DNA from: Bacillota bacterium
GTDB taxonomy: Bacteria > Bacillota > Clostridia > Ch29
NCBI GenBank assembly: GCA_013540605.1
Contig: JABVCK010000018.1
Span: 1 to 64,000 of the forward strand
Reading direction: 5' to 3'
DNA: 64,000 bases
This document shows, one piece after another, positions 1-9,125 of this stretch; position 1 is the first letter of the stretch, and each line of letters begins with the position of its first letter. The position numbers were made by a program, and so were the translations under genes. The notes beneath the pieces are model-generated. The model saw only the letters and a program-made list of their open reading frames with translations. It had not been told where the DNA came from and did not search any database.

Positions 1-20
1 AAATATTATGTTCGGCACAA

Positions 21-284
21 TCACACCTCCTCTGCACTAATTTTTGTATCTTTGTCACACAGCAATGCTTTGTGTCTTTGTTGAAATACATGTCCTGTCC
101 TGTTATATTTACGGTTAAACCAATATTTACTTTTATACATTTCATCATGCAGCACTTTTTCTCCGTTATTGCCTATAACCATCCTGACCCCTTTTCTATC
201 CACCTTTTCTACCTTTTCCACTAACAGGAAGAATTGAAATTCCCCTTTGACATAACTATAACACAATCCTTCCCGACCACACAT
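21..284 (-). pseudogene. Remnant of a Y1 (IS200/REP-associated) transposase
   Basis: The 87-residue frame contains YWFNRKYNRTGHVFQ followed by an acidic RHKALLCDKD stretch, which resembles the region after the catalytic HUH of REP-associated tyrosine transposases. The HUH motif, the catalytic tyrosine region and most of the domain are missing, so this is a fragment and not a working transposase. There is no good ribosome binding site. It may be connected with the GGGGAC-type palindromic repeats scattered elsewhere in the window, but that link is inference. Recognition rests on one motif only. Confidence 0.55.
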
Positions 285-334
285 AAATTATAATGCAGAG
301 CAACCCGATTTAATTTATGTTAGGAGTTGAAACC

Positions 335-970
335 ATGTATTATCCGTACAATTATAATCTCTACACTCAAAGTTATCCCCCATCCCATGCCCCCTGCTCC
401 GGCATCAGATATTTCCATCCAGGTGACAAAGCGCCGGACTTTACTCTGGAGGGTGTAGAAAATTTGCAGCTTAAATCCTATAGATTAAGGGATTATCTGG
501 GAAGGTGGGTGCTGCTGTTTTTTTACGGAAGTAACTTTACCTTCGTTTGACCTCTGGAACTGGCAGCAGTTGCTGAAAAAATGCCCGAGTTTAACACTTT
601 AAATACTGAGGTTTTAGCCATTTCAACGGACAGTGTTTATAGTACCAAAATAATGCTTCAAACCTCTCCCTCCGGTAGAAAGGTAAATTTTCCAATACTA
701 TCAGACCGTTCTTTAAGGGTGTCCAGGCAATATGGCATTCTAAATGAAGATGAAGGTTTTGCTTACAGGGCGTCTTTCTTAATAGATCCGGAGGGAAGAG
801 TACAGTGGTCCGTCGTAAATCCTCAACCGGTTGGTAGAAGTATAGAAGAAACTTTGAGGGTTATTGCAGCGTTACAGTATAACCGTACTGCCGGCCAGGC
901 TTTGCCACCCGACTGGCAGCCCGGCGAGAGAGGGATACCAACAGGATGGGATTATGTAGGAAAGTATTGA
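335..970 (+). CDS. Selenocysteine-containing peroxiredoxin (AhpC/TSA family)
   Basis: Thiol-specific peroxidase of the AhpC/TSA fold, reducing peroxides in the cytoplasm. The ORF track splits it at a TGA (548-550), but the frame continues and the TGA sits exactly where the peroxidatic cysteine belongs: FTFV-U-PLEL, where cysteine relatives read FTFVCPTEL. This makes a 211-residue protein with Sec72. The start at 335 follows TAGGAG with 8-nt spacing; the ATG at 317 has no such site. No resolving cysteine is seen in the C-terminal part (ALPPDWQPGE, where many relatives have a Cys), so a 1-Cys-like mechanism or an external thiol is likely. A short CAGC/GCTG hairpin about 20 nt after the UGA could be part of a bacterial SECIS. 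Monocistronic, followed by a terminator. Confidence 0.88.
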
Positions 971-977
971 TTGAAAA

Positions 978-1022
978 GGCTGTCTCTTTCTTAATGCTTT
1001 AAAACATTATCTTGAGACAGCC
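978..1022. terminator. Bidirectional rho-independent terminator
   Basis: GGCTGTCTC and GAGACAGCC form a 9-bp stem between the convergent peroxiredoxin and ybaK-type genes. The minus-strand side continues into TTTTC, and the plus side into CCCTTT. Most likely it ends both transcripts. Confidence 0.7.
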
Positions 1023-1044
1023 CCTTTAACATATCAAGAAGCCA

Positions 1045-1506
1045 TTACTCCTGGCATACGTCAACCCAATCCCCACCTGTCAAACTTTTCATATCCTCCG
1101 GCGTTATTTTTAATGCGGAGTTTCCCGAACCTGCGGCAGGATATACGCTTTCATATTCTTTCAATGATATGTCGAGGTAAACATCAAGGGGGTTTTTCAG
1201 GCCAAAGGGACACACTCCGCCCACCGGGTGGCCCGTAACCTCCAAAACCTCCTCTGCGCTCAGCATTTTAGCCTTTGTCTTAAAACTCTGTTTAAACTTT
1301 TTATTGTCAATCCTGGCATCCCCTTTAGTCACAATCAATATATCCCTATCCTTTAGTCTAAATGCCAGGGTTTTAGCAATACGGCCCGGTTCTACTCCCA
1401 CCGCCTTTGCAGCCAGTTCCACCGTAGCCGAACTTTCATCCATTTCAAAAACCGGGTCTTCATATCCCCTCTCAATAAAATACCGTCTTACATCCTCAAC
1501 AGCCAT
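1045..1506 (-). CDS. YbaK/EbsC-family aminoacyl-tRNA deacylase-like protein
   Basis: The 153-residue protein is a single YbaK/prolyl-tRNA-editing domain, as in Cys-tRNA(Pro) or related deacylases that clear mischarged tRNA. Seen in order: an N-terminal helix (VRRYFIERGY), the ELAAKAVGVEPGRIAKTLAFR segment with the conserved lysine, LIVTKGDARID, and the C-terminal GHPVGGVCPFGL and AAGSGNSALKI motifs typical of the family. The ORF track begins 18 codons earlier, but GAGAGGG lies 7 nt before the internal ATG at 1506, so that start is preferred. It stands alone and converges on the peroxiredoxin gene. Which tRNA it edits cannot be told. Confidence 0.85.
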   Translation of the reverse strand: MAVEDVRRYFIERGYEDPVFEMDESSATVELAAKAVGVEPGRIAKTLAFRLKDRDILIVTKGDARIDNKKFKQSFKTKAKMLSAEEVLEVTGHPVGGVCPFGLKNPLDVYLDISLKEYESVYPAAGSGNSALKITPEDMKSLTGGDWVDVCQE

Positions 1507-1613
1507 AAATATCCCTCTCTTTTCATCCAATGATATGTTTTTCTTGTTTTCCCTATCCAAGAACAGCTACCACTAAGGCAGGCGTTACTTAACCCTTGTA
1601 TTTTTATTACAAC

Positions 1614-2711
1614 TTATAAAATATCCCGGTAATGGGCAAGGAGCAGGTCAACCATTCGGCCATAGCTCTGCACGCCGTCACTTTGAGCATTAGCCTGCAA
1701 ATATGCATTATTAATTCTATCGGTGGTTCTTCTGGCAAAACCCTCATACTGCTTGCAATGCTCATACCATGCCTGGAAATCCCTGGCTACTCCCTGGCTG
1801 TATTCCTCCCTGAGCTGGTTATATCTGTTTATATCCTGTCTCCCCAAAGCATTCATTGAATACTGCAAAGCGACCATTGTACCTGAATACTGGAAATCAT
1901 AGTCAGGATGCATAATGGAGGCTATATATCCAATGTAATTAGCCTCATCCTCTCTGGCGAATCCCCTTTGATGGGCCATTTCATGGGAGGCGGTAAAAGG
2001 TATCATGAAATGGGGTTCTGAAATATTAACATTTGCTTCGGCAGTAAACGGAAAATATATTCCTCCAATCCCCTGATATGACATAACTTTGGACAGCATT
2101 ACACCCTTGGGTCTTCCATATTTTCCGCCCAGTTCCGGATATACCGCTGATGCCGCCTGATAACCCTTTTCAGCCCTTTTTAATATATCATTGACTCCTT
2201 CAGGGGATACCATAATACCATCTTCATCTTCCTCAACCAAACCCCTTAGTCTATTTGCATTTTGAATTAAATATCTGCAAAGGGTTTCTAATTCTTCCAC
2301 CGAAGCCGGCTGGGCATCCAGGTTCGCAATAGAAGCAATCGATAACCGGTGATAATTCAAACCCCAAACTGCGATAAAGGAAAAATAGACAAGGCTTAGA
2401 GCAATGGCTGCAATTGATAATTGCTTAAAAAATATTTTTAATCTTTTCCCGGGGTTTTTGGCCAATTCTGCAATCCCATATACAACACCGGCTATTATTA
2501 ATACTAAAGTAAAAACCATTAGTATTTCTGCAACAGAAAAGGGAAATATACCGGTAACGCTGCTTATGATTTGGGCTAAGCATCTATAAACGGACCTGGA
2601 ATAGTATCGCTCAACCATAACAGGGGAACGGGATGCTAAATAAGCAGAGGCCAATGCCAAAGGGAATAATAATAGTAAATACATTTTATTAAACTTCTTT
2701 TTTCTAACCAT
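1614..2711 (-). CDS. DUF3810 family membrane zinc metalloprotease-like protein
   Basis: Three hydrophobic segments near residues 10-30, 50-80 and 95-115 are followed by a large extracellular part. The motif SHEMAHQRG (HExxH) near residue 240, with a downstream EANYIGY, marks the DUF3810 family, presumed zinc peptidases. The family's substrate is unknown. The length (about 365 residues) is normal. The track starts at a TTG (2723); I prefer the ATG at 2711, but neither has a strong ribosome binding site. It is a single gene on the minus strand. Confidence 0.8.
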   Translation of the reverse strand: MVRKKKFNKMYLLLLFPLALASAYLASRSPVMVERYYSRSVYRCLAQIISSVTGIFPFSVAEILMVFTLVLIIAGVVYGIAELAKNPGKRLKIFFKQLSIAAIALSLVYFSFIAVWGLNYHRLSIASIANLDAQPASVEELETLCRYLIQNANRLRGLVEEDEDGIMVSPEGVNDILKRAEKGYQAASAVYPELGGKYGRPKGVMLSKVMSYQGIGGIYFPFTAEANVNISEPHFMIPFTASHEMAHQRGFAREDEANYIGYIASIMHPDYDFQYSGTMVALQYSMNALGRQDINRYNQLREEYSQGVARDFQAWYEHCKQYEGFARRTTDRINNAYLQANAQSDGVQSYGRMVDLLLAHYRDIL

Positions 2712-2850
2712 AATAAGTACCAACTTTCTAATCTGAATACAAGACCTTACAAAATAATTAGTCCTATAAAGCTGTTAAGGTCAAAATCGACTTGTTCACT
2801 TCAGTCTATAATATAAACCAATTTCAGAAAAATGTCTATCGTTATACCTC

Positions 2851-2940
2851 TATTTGCCGTATTTGGAATATCCGATCCTGATTGCTATAAACTAAAACAG
2901 GATTATACATCGGTGACGTATAATCCTGTGTCTTTTATCA
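2851..2940. repeat. Dispersed hairpin repeat, copy 1
   Basis: About 90 bp that recur with roughly 85% identity at 22585-22669. Both contain the run GCTATAAACTAAAACAGGAT and a hairpin built from ACAGGATTATAC and GTATAATCCTGT. On the minus strand the hairpin is followed by TTTTA, so it could terminate transcription. The rest of 2712-2850 shows no gene. Confidence 0.75.
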
Positions 2941-3109
2941 TACGAGCAAGTCTATAGTCCGAGTTCTGGGTTATTGATATCCAACTCGGTTATTCGTAGT
3001 GTTTTCAAGACTTCCAGTGTATTCAAAAAAACCGTTTTTCAGAACTTATATTCTGGACTACTATTTATACTGCATTTAAAAATCCGAACTATACTGACAT
3101 AATCCATCT
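2941..3109. repeat. Dispersed repeat with an rnpB 3'-end-like edge, copy A
   Basis: This stretch recurs at 29135-29290. Its first 28 bases match the sequence covering the 3' end of rnpB (36256-36284) at about 24 of 28 positions (AGTCTATAGTCCGAGTTCT here against AGTCTATAAGCCGAGTTCT in rnpB). It can fold through CCGAGTT and AACTCGG. It sits immediately after the hairpin repeat. Confidence 0.65.
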
Positions 3110-3148
3110 TTATTGACCTTTATAATCATAATTCTATCGTTTTATCTG

Positions 3149-4730
3149 TTATTGGGTTTTAAATGAAACTCTTCCATATAAATCGTCTAAATACCTTACT
3201 ACTTCCTCAGGCGTTGATAAGCCAAGGACATCCTCCACCAGTTTGTTCAAACCATCAAAGGACATACCACGAATGATCTTCTTCACCCTCGGTATCGAAA
3301 TAGAACTCATACTGAATTCGTCCAGCCCCATTCCCAATAGAAGGGGTACAGCCCTCTCTTCTCCGGCCAGTTCCCCGCACATTCCCGTCCATTTATCTGC
3401 GCTGTGGGAAACATCTATAACATGCTTTATTAGTCTTAAAACTGCAGGATGTAAAGGCTGATACAAATGCGAGATTTTTTCGTTCATCCGGTCAACAGCC
3501 AGGGTATACTGGGTTAAGTCATTTGTACCGATGCTGAAGAAATCGACTTCTTTAATAATCATATCTGCAGTTACTGCTGCGGCAGGTGTTTCAACCATTA
3601 TTCCTACCCTGATGTTTTCGTCAAAGGGAGTTTTCTGTTTTCTCAATTCCGCCTTTGCTTTCTCCAGTACCCTGTTGGCCTCCTTAACTTGCGGGCTTAT
3701 CTTTTATCCTTTCAAACTCTCTCTTCTGCTCCATAAGTTTTTCCTTGCGTTTTAAATACTTCTTCTTCTCTTTGTCAGTAGGATTAACAATTACCTTCCC
3801 TTCAATACCGTCGGCTATTATCAGCTGGCCGGTATTTATCATCACCGATGCATCACCGGTACCGACAACTGCCGGAATTTCCAGTGACCTTGCCATAATC
3901 ACCGTGTGCGAAGTCCTTCGCCCAGATCTGTAACAAATCCAATAACCTTTGAATAGTCGAAACGCGCTGTATCAGAAGGTGTCAGTTCTTTTGCAACTAT
4001 TATTACTTCCTTATCAAAGCTTAATTCGGGATCAGCCTTGATACCTGCAATGTTATACAATAACCTATTCCCAATATCTCTAATATCCTGTGCCCTTTCC
4101 TTCATATATTCGTCATCAAGAGTCTCAAACACCTCGCAAACTTCATCTATCGCTTTTGAGAGGGCAGCCGCTGCATTCATCCTGGACAGCTTTATATTAT
4201 CTTCCACCTTTTGCTGCAGGACCGAGTCATCAAGCATTAGCAAATGGGCGCTAAATATAGCAGCCTTGTCTTCGCCCATATCCTTTGATATTTTGTCTTG
4301 AATCTCCCGGAGTTGATTCCTTGCTTCCTCCTCGTACACTAACAGTTTCTTCATATCAACAATCCCGTCAATTCCTGCCTGGTAACTGAGCTTCATGGTT
4401 GACGCTAAGTCATTGTTTTTCCTGCTGCACATTGCCTCAAGAAGCATCGGCAAATTTACTCCTGTCAAACTGCTGAAGTTCAGGTCTTTCATATTGGCAG
4501 CGCACACATTCGCCGGACTGCCTCCAAAAAGGTCAGTGAGTACCATAACGCCTTCTCCTTCATCCATATCCATTATCGCTTTTCTCACTTCCGCTTTTAA
4601 TCTTTCAACGTCATCCCCCTGATGCAGACACAATGACTTTACATTCGTCTGATGCCCGATAATCAACTCTGCACTTTTTATTAGTTCGGTACCGAAATCG
4701 CCGTGCGTTACTAAAAGAATTCCAATCATT
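3149..4730 (-). pseudogene. Decayed EIIA-Man / PTS enzyme I fusion
   Basis: The 5' part encodes a mannose-type EIIA domain (MIGILLVTHGDFGTEL, active-site His near residue 9, then LTDLFGGSPAN). It runs straight into enzyme I sequence (AAIFSAHLLMLDD, then [17 protein letters not shown] with the phosphohistidine, then [15 protein letters not shown] and [11 protein letters not shown]). Three lesions are visible. HPr and the first residues of EI are absent. A 1-nt deletion just before the active-site histidine (GGCGAAGGACT where GGCGGAAGG is expected) breaks the frame near 3900. About 145 residues of the PEP-binding barrel are missing near 3680, where the frame also shifts. The layout recalls DhaM-type multiphosphoryl proteins. 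Start chosen at 4730 after GGAG. It cannot be catalytically active as enzyme I. Confidence 0.8.
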
Positions 4731-4787
4731 GTGATCTCCCTTTCGTATGATTTTAGCCCATGATTTATGCTATATTGAGTAGCAAGT

Positions 4788-4803
4788 AGCAAGGGTCATG
4801 CCA
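4788..4803 (-). promoter_or_regulatory. Sigma-54 (-24/-12) promoter
   Basis: On the minus strand the sequence is TGGCATGACCCTTGCT. GG and GC are separated by exactly 10 nt, with TTGCT at -12. It lies 58 nt upstream of the EIIA/EI start and just after the gene for a LevR-like sigma-54 activator, which is the obvious candidate regulator. Confidence 0.75.
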
Positions 4804-4849
4804 TAATGTGTCTTATGGCTTTTGCCCCGGAAAGTCCAGCAATAGCAGC

Positions 4850-4892
4850 AAAAAAAAAGACAATTCCTAATTTGAATTAGGAATTGTCTTTG
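4850..4892 (-). terminator. Rho-independent terminator of the levR-like gene
   Basis: AAAGACAATTCCTAAT and ATTAGGAATTGTCTTT form a near-perfect stem on the minus strand, followed by nine T residues. The stop codon of the regulator gene (4867) lies inside the stem. It separates the long minus-strand operon from the sigma-54-driven EIIA/EI gene. Confidence 0.88.
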
Positions 4893-7723
4893 TGTATCGA
4901 TGTGTATCAAGCATGTCAATAATGTATCCTATTTCTGTATCAGGTATCTCGATGCCAAAGCATTCCTCAATAATGGCAGAACTGTCTCTAACATCCCGGT
5001 ATAAATCATTATTCTTAGTAATTGTGGATTTGATGTTTTTGTATGAAAGCGGTTCTTTTCTGATGAGCCTTTCTATCATGCTGGAAAAGTGAAATATATA
5101 TTTGATCTTTAGCTCTTTATTATCCTCAAAGGAATAAGTCTCAGAGAGCAGTTCAAATGAGTCGGAGATTACTTCGTATGCTTTATAGGGGTTTATAAAT
5201 CCCAAAGTATCTTCAAGGATTCTGATTATTACATTATAGTCAGAGCTGATTCTGCTGCAGGATGTGTCGGTGGAATTGCTGATAATGTTTTCTATCCTCC
5301 TGAAGCCTTCACCAAGAATGATTTCATCGATGGATATGAAGGGCACCCCCTGCAAAGCCAAATCCACTGTGCCAACCACGGCGAGGACGTCCGCGGCATC
5401 AATACCCGAACTGTCAAATCTTTTGCTGATATTGATGGGTTTGACAGCTATACCGTACTCATCGATAACTCTCAATGATTTTTTGAGCAGCTGGGATATC
5501 TTCAATGCGGTTCCTTCCCCGGTCAAACACGTTGTCAGTATTGTCTTCGGTTTTTCTCTGAATACTCTGCTTCTGGTGTTTTTCGAAACGTTTCTTCCTA
5601 TATACGGGCTTATCTGTTGAATATCTTTTGCCAGAGTATCCAGCGTCATCTCCGGAAGGAGCGACTTCCTTACAGCCTCTATTACCATTGGTGTAGATAC
5701 CATTTCAATAACATGGGTTTTAATGCCGGTCCTGCTGGTAACCAATTCAGCAAAGGCCACCAGAGATCCCATATCCACCAGCATGAGCACGCCCTTACCC
5801 CCTATCTATTTCTTTCGCCATCTCCACCGTCTCGCTAAGCACATCCTCTACACTTTTATCGAGAGGCATATCAATGGCCCTGGCGTGTTCGGTCCCTAAC
5901 AGGTCATTTGCAACGTCCACCATGCTTGAGGCCGTGCTTTTGCCATGGGCCAGGACAATAACCCCGATAGAATTGCTTCTGTTTTGTCCGTTTGTATCAG
6001 CCGCATATAGAAACATGGTAATAAAACAAATTTCTTCCTTGGGTATGCTGATCTCCAATTCCTCTTCGAGAATCCTTCTGATGAGCTTGGCAGTGTTGAA
6101 CTCTTTGGGGTAATCAATGGCAATTTTATTTATTTGAGAGTTATATGAGACCTTTCCTTCCCTCAACCTCTCAAGGAGGGTGCTTACATGCATCGCCAAT
6201 CCGAATTTCACCTTATCGCTGAATTCCTTGCCCAGCTTCTGCTTTGCTAAGTCAAGGGCGATTTCCACCGCTTTCATTACCCTGGGGCTCACCAGTTTAT
6301 AAAATTCGGTGCTGTTGTCCTTTATCCTGGTATTGCACCTTTTCAGCAGCCTGGTAAAGTACTCTTCAATCTGTGAATTTATAATTTCTTTGACCTGCTT
6401 GTGGGGATATCCCTTTTCCATATAAAGATTCCACTTCGCGCCAATCTCTTTGTACAATTCATCTGACACGCTGTAGTTATCCGTAAAACTAAAGTCGTCA
6501 TGACAGTGCTGCGAAAATATTTGATATTTGCTGCTGTCAAGCTGTAGCAGGTTTATTATCTCTTCCCTGTTGGTCTTGCTGTTTAACAGCCCGTTATGCA
6601 CATGTCCCGGCAGGAGGTGTGTGTCAACTTCAAGAAAGTCCCTCCCATAACTCTTGTATTCAAGAAATGCCCGGGCACAGATCAATTGAATGTCACCCTT
6701 TAACTGTCCGATGTTCCCGGTACACTCATACAAAAGCAGTGCCTTTATAACATCCTTATATACCTTAATCGGCACCTGGACCCTCTTGAATTCATCTTTA
6801 AAGAACTGTTTAACCAGCCTGTACCGTTCGGAAAACGGCCGTTCTGCAAGGGAGGGCAGTTTGATTACCATAGGTATTCTTCGAAGAAATGTCCTGAGAA
6901 GGGATGAATTAATGTCCTCTGTGGTGGCTCCTACTATAAGCATATTTGCCTTTCGAACGGCCTCCGTCTCACCAAGACGCCTGTATAGACCTTTATCCAG
7001 AAACAAGAACAGCATTTCCTGCCCTTCCGGACTTAACCTGTGTATTTCATCTAATAATAGAATGCCTCCATCCGTTTTTTCAACCAACCCCGGTTTATCC
7101 TTCTCCGCCCCTGTAAAAGCGCCTTTAATATAGCCGAACATCTGTGATAGCAACAGCTGCGGATTATCAGCATATTCCGAACAGTTGAATATGGTAAAGG
7201 GAGCGTTTTGTGGCAACCTGCCGCATTCTATGGCATATTGAAGCATCATCTCCGCAAAGGTAGTCTTACCGACCCCTGTATCCCCTATGAGTAAAGTGGG
7301 CAAACCTCTCGGAGGATATAGTATGGCGGCTTTTGCCTGATCTATAACTACCTTCAAACTGCCTTCGGATCCTATGAGCTTCTCAAACACATTATTATAT
7401 CTTGGCCCTATTGGTTCCATATTTGAGTTACACTCTATCAGGGCATTTGTTGAATCTGCCTCCAATAGTTCATCCTTCAACTGCCTGTTAAGAACTTTTT
7501 CAACAGTTTCTCTATCCAAAAAGTATACCGGCCTGCCCCTGATTTTTATTACTTTCTTTTCTGCATTCAATGCATTAAGTTCCTTACTTGTATTGTTTCT
7601 GTTAAACCCTGCATTTTTCCCGATTGAGGCCGCATCAAACCCGTCAATGCCGTTCTTAATATCTTCTAGTGTAAGTTCCCTGCACATTTCCCTAAGCGTT
7701 TCCAGAACTTTTTCCTTTCTCAT
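4867..7723 (-). pseudogene. LevR-like sigma-54 transcriptional activator, frameshifted
   Basis: Full-length LevR-type architecture: N-terminal helix-turn-helix region, AAA+ domain (Walker A GDTGVGKTTFAE, GAFTGAEKD loop for sigma-54 contact, Walker B GGILLLDE), PRD domain, EIIA-Man domain (GVIVLAHGKSTASSM), EIIB-Gat-like domain (TTCLTGEGTA) and a second PRD. The frame breaks inside the EIIA domain at AGGGGGT (about 5795). Removing one G joins DRG to KGVLMLVDMG and restores about 951 residues. Whether this is a real mutation or a homopolymer error cannot be decided here. Start chosen at the ATG 7723, 11 nt after AAAGGGGG; the track's GTG at 7732 is too close to it. It lies 90 bp downstream of the GrdE-like gene and probably controls the sigma-54 promoter at 4788. 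Confidence 0.85.
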
Positions 7724-7813
7724 AGATTTCACTACCCCCTTTGCGGAGGTCTTTATATATCCATATCCGGGTGAAATCGTTTCTGTAGTAATTTATTCGA
7801 GCACAAGGTTTGG

Positions 7814-9124
7814 CTAATATGCTTCGCCACACAGCCTGCTATGTCCTGCTTGATTCCCTGCGCAGTATATCTGTGTATTGGTATCGAAAGTTATCCGCCC
7901 TCCGGCGGGAGGGAAAAAACCTCCTGACTCTTTGTTGAGCCTTAAAAAGCTCCCTCCTATGACTTCTTCGACCTCGGGCAGCGTTATTTCTTTCTCTATG
8001 CTCCCTCCGCTTACTATTGCGTCGGCCTCGGGAACATGATCCACCAGCAGGTCGCCTTCGGTTCCATCCTTCCCCCCAAACTCAAAGGTTATTGCTGTTG
8101 CCTTAATACCTTTTCTTTCCGCAGCTTGTATTGTGAGCATTCCATCCACCGCCGCGTTTCCCCCGCCTTCCCAGGCCATAATAAGCCCTTCGGCCTTGAG
8201 GTACTCTGCCAGTTTTGCGCAGAAATTGGCAGAACGCTCTTTGTGCCAGTTAGTCGGGTTGTGGCTTCTGCTAAATACTACCCCTTTAAGATTCAACTCA
8301 CTCCCATGCTTCCTGTATAGCTCCAGCAGGATAGGATGGTTTACATGTAAATACGTAGGCACCTTGAATGCAGGCCATACGTAATTCCCGCTCACAATGC
8401 AGCCGTCCAGCATTTCATTGGGATGCAAGACCGTCGGAACAAGATTGTCAATGCTGTGTCCGTACAAATACGTATTAGCATAAACGCCCTGGTTTTGGCA
8501 CTGCCATACCAGAATTACATTGGGCAGGCTGGGGTTTACATCATCTATACAAAATTCTTCACTATAACCAGGAGTTTTATCTGCTGTAAGCTTTGCAAGG
8601 AATTCTGAGACCTTTAATGCACATAATCGAATATCATTATCATATTCCTGGGATGATTTACCTTCTATAAGGTCATAGGACATCACCAGGTTCATAGTGT
8701 CAGAAAACGGGCTCATGCCTGATGCCGGCCCGATCATATCAATAATGGCATCCCTGGGGTAAAGCAGACCGCTGCTTGCGCTGGTGCTATCCCAGGGTAA
8801 CGGTGCGCTCTCAATCACAGCGAAACCGTTAAGTATATTGGTAACCCCGTCCCCAACAGTACTCGGGCGACTGAAAAAACCCGAATAGCACCTTCCGGCG
8901 CCTTCCACCTTCCACATCGGTTGTATTGCATCTAATGCATGTATTATCCTCTTGTTCTCGCCGGGTTTTACAATATCAAACCTTATATTCCCAACACTTT
9001 TTGCAATTGAATTTACTATGTTTTGAAGGTCCTGCTCATTTATACTAAGCAGCCCATCCTCATATTTTGTACTGTCATCCCAAACTACATCCTTGACGGT
9101 AAAATATTGCCTTGTTAGCCTCAT
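7814..9124 (-). CDS. Glycine/sarcosine/betaine reductase component B, GrdE/G/I-type proprotein
   Basis: A 436-residue proprotein of the substrate-binding component B of Stickland-type reductases. Known GrdE is cleaved at a cysteine near position 242 to give two subunits, one carrying a pyruvoyl group that binds the substrate amine. Here a cysteine stands at exactly residue 242 (MLDGCIVSGNY), consistent with processing. AGGAGGG lies 5 nt before the ATG, and the gene begins 1 nt after the GrdB-like stop, so the two are translationally coupled. No GrdA, GrdC or GrdD lies in the window, so the enzyme would share those from another locus. The substrate (glycine, sarcosine, betaine or another compound) cannot be told from sequence alone. 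Confidence 0.88.
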   Translation of the reverse strand: MRLTRQYFTVKDVVWDDSTKYEDGLLSINEQDLQNIVNSIAKSVGNIRFDIVKPGENKRIIHALDAIQPMWKVEGAGRCYSGFFSRPSTVGDGVTNILNGFAVIESAPLPWDSTSASSGLLYPRDAIIDMIGPASGMSPFSDTMNLVMSYDLIEGKSSQEYDNDIRLCALKVSEFLAKLTADKTPGYSEEFCIDDVNPSLPNVILVWQCQNQGVYANTYLYGHSIDNLVPTVLHPNEMLDGCIVSGNYVWPAFKVPTYLHVNHPILLELYRKHGSELNLKGVVFSRSHNPTNWHKERSANFCAKLAEYLKAEGLIMAWEGGGNAAVDGMLTIQAAERKGIKATAITFEFGGKDGTEGDLLVDHVPEADAIVSGGSIEKEITLPEVEEVIGGSFLRLNKESGGFFPPAGGRITFDTNTQIYCAGNQAGHSRLCGEAY

Positions 9125-9125
9125 A

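Noticed and set aside
1304-1576. Plus-strand ORF opposite the YbaK-type gene
   Set aside because: A shadow frame of a well-supported minus-strand gene; the same applies to most plus-strand ORFs of 1-24 kb.
3899-3902. UGA in the EI remnant as a selenocysteine codon
   Set aside because: The frame after the TGA does not match EI; the match resumes in another frame, so it is a frameshift.
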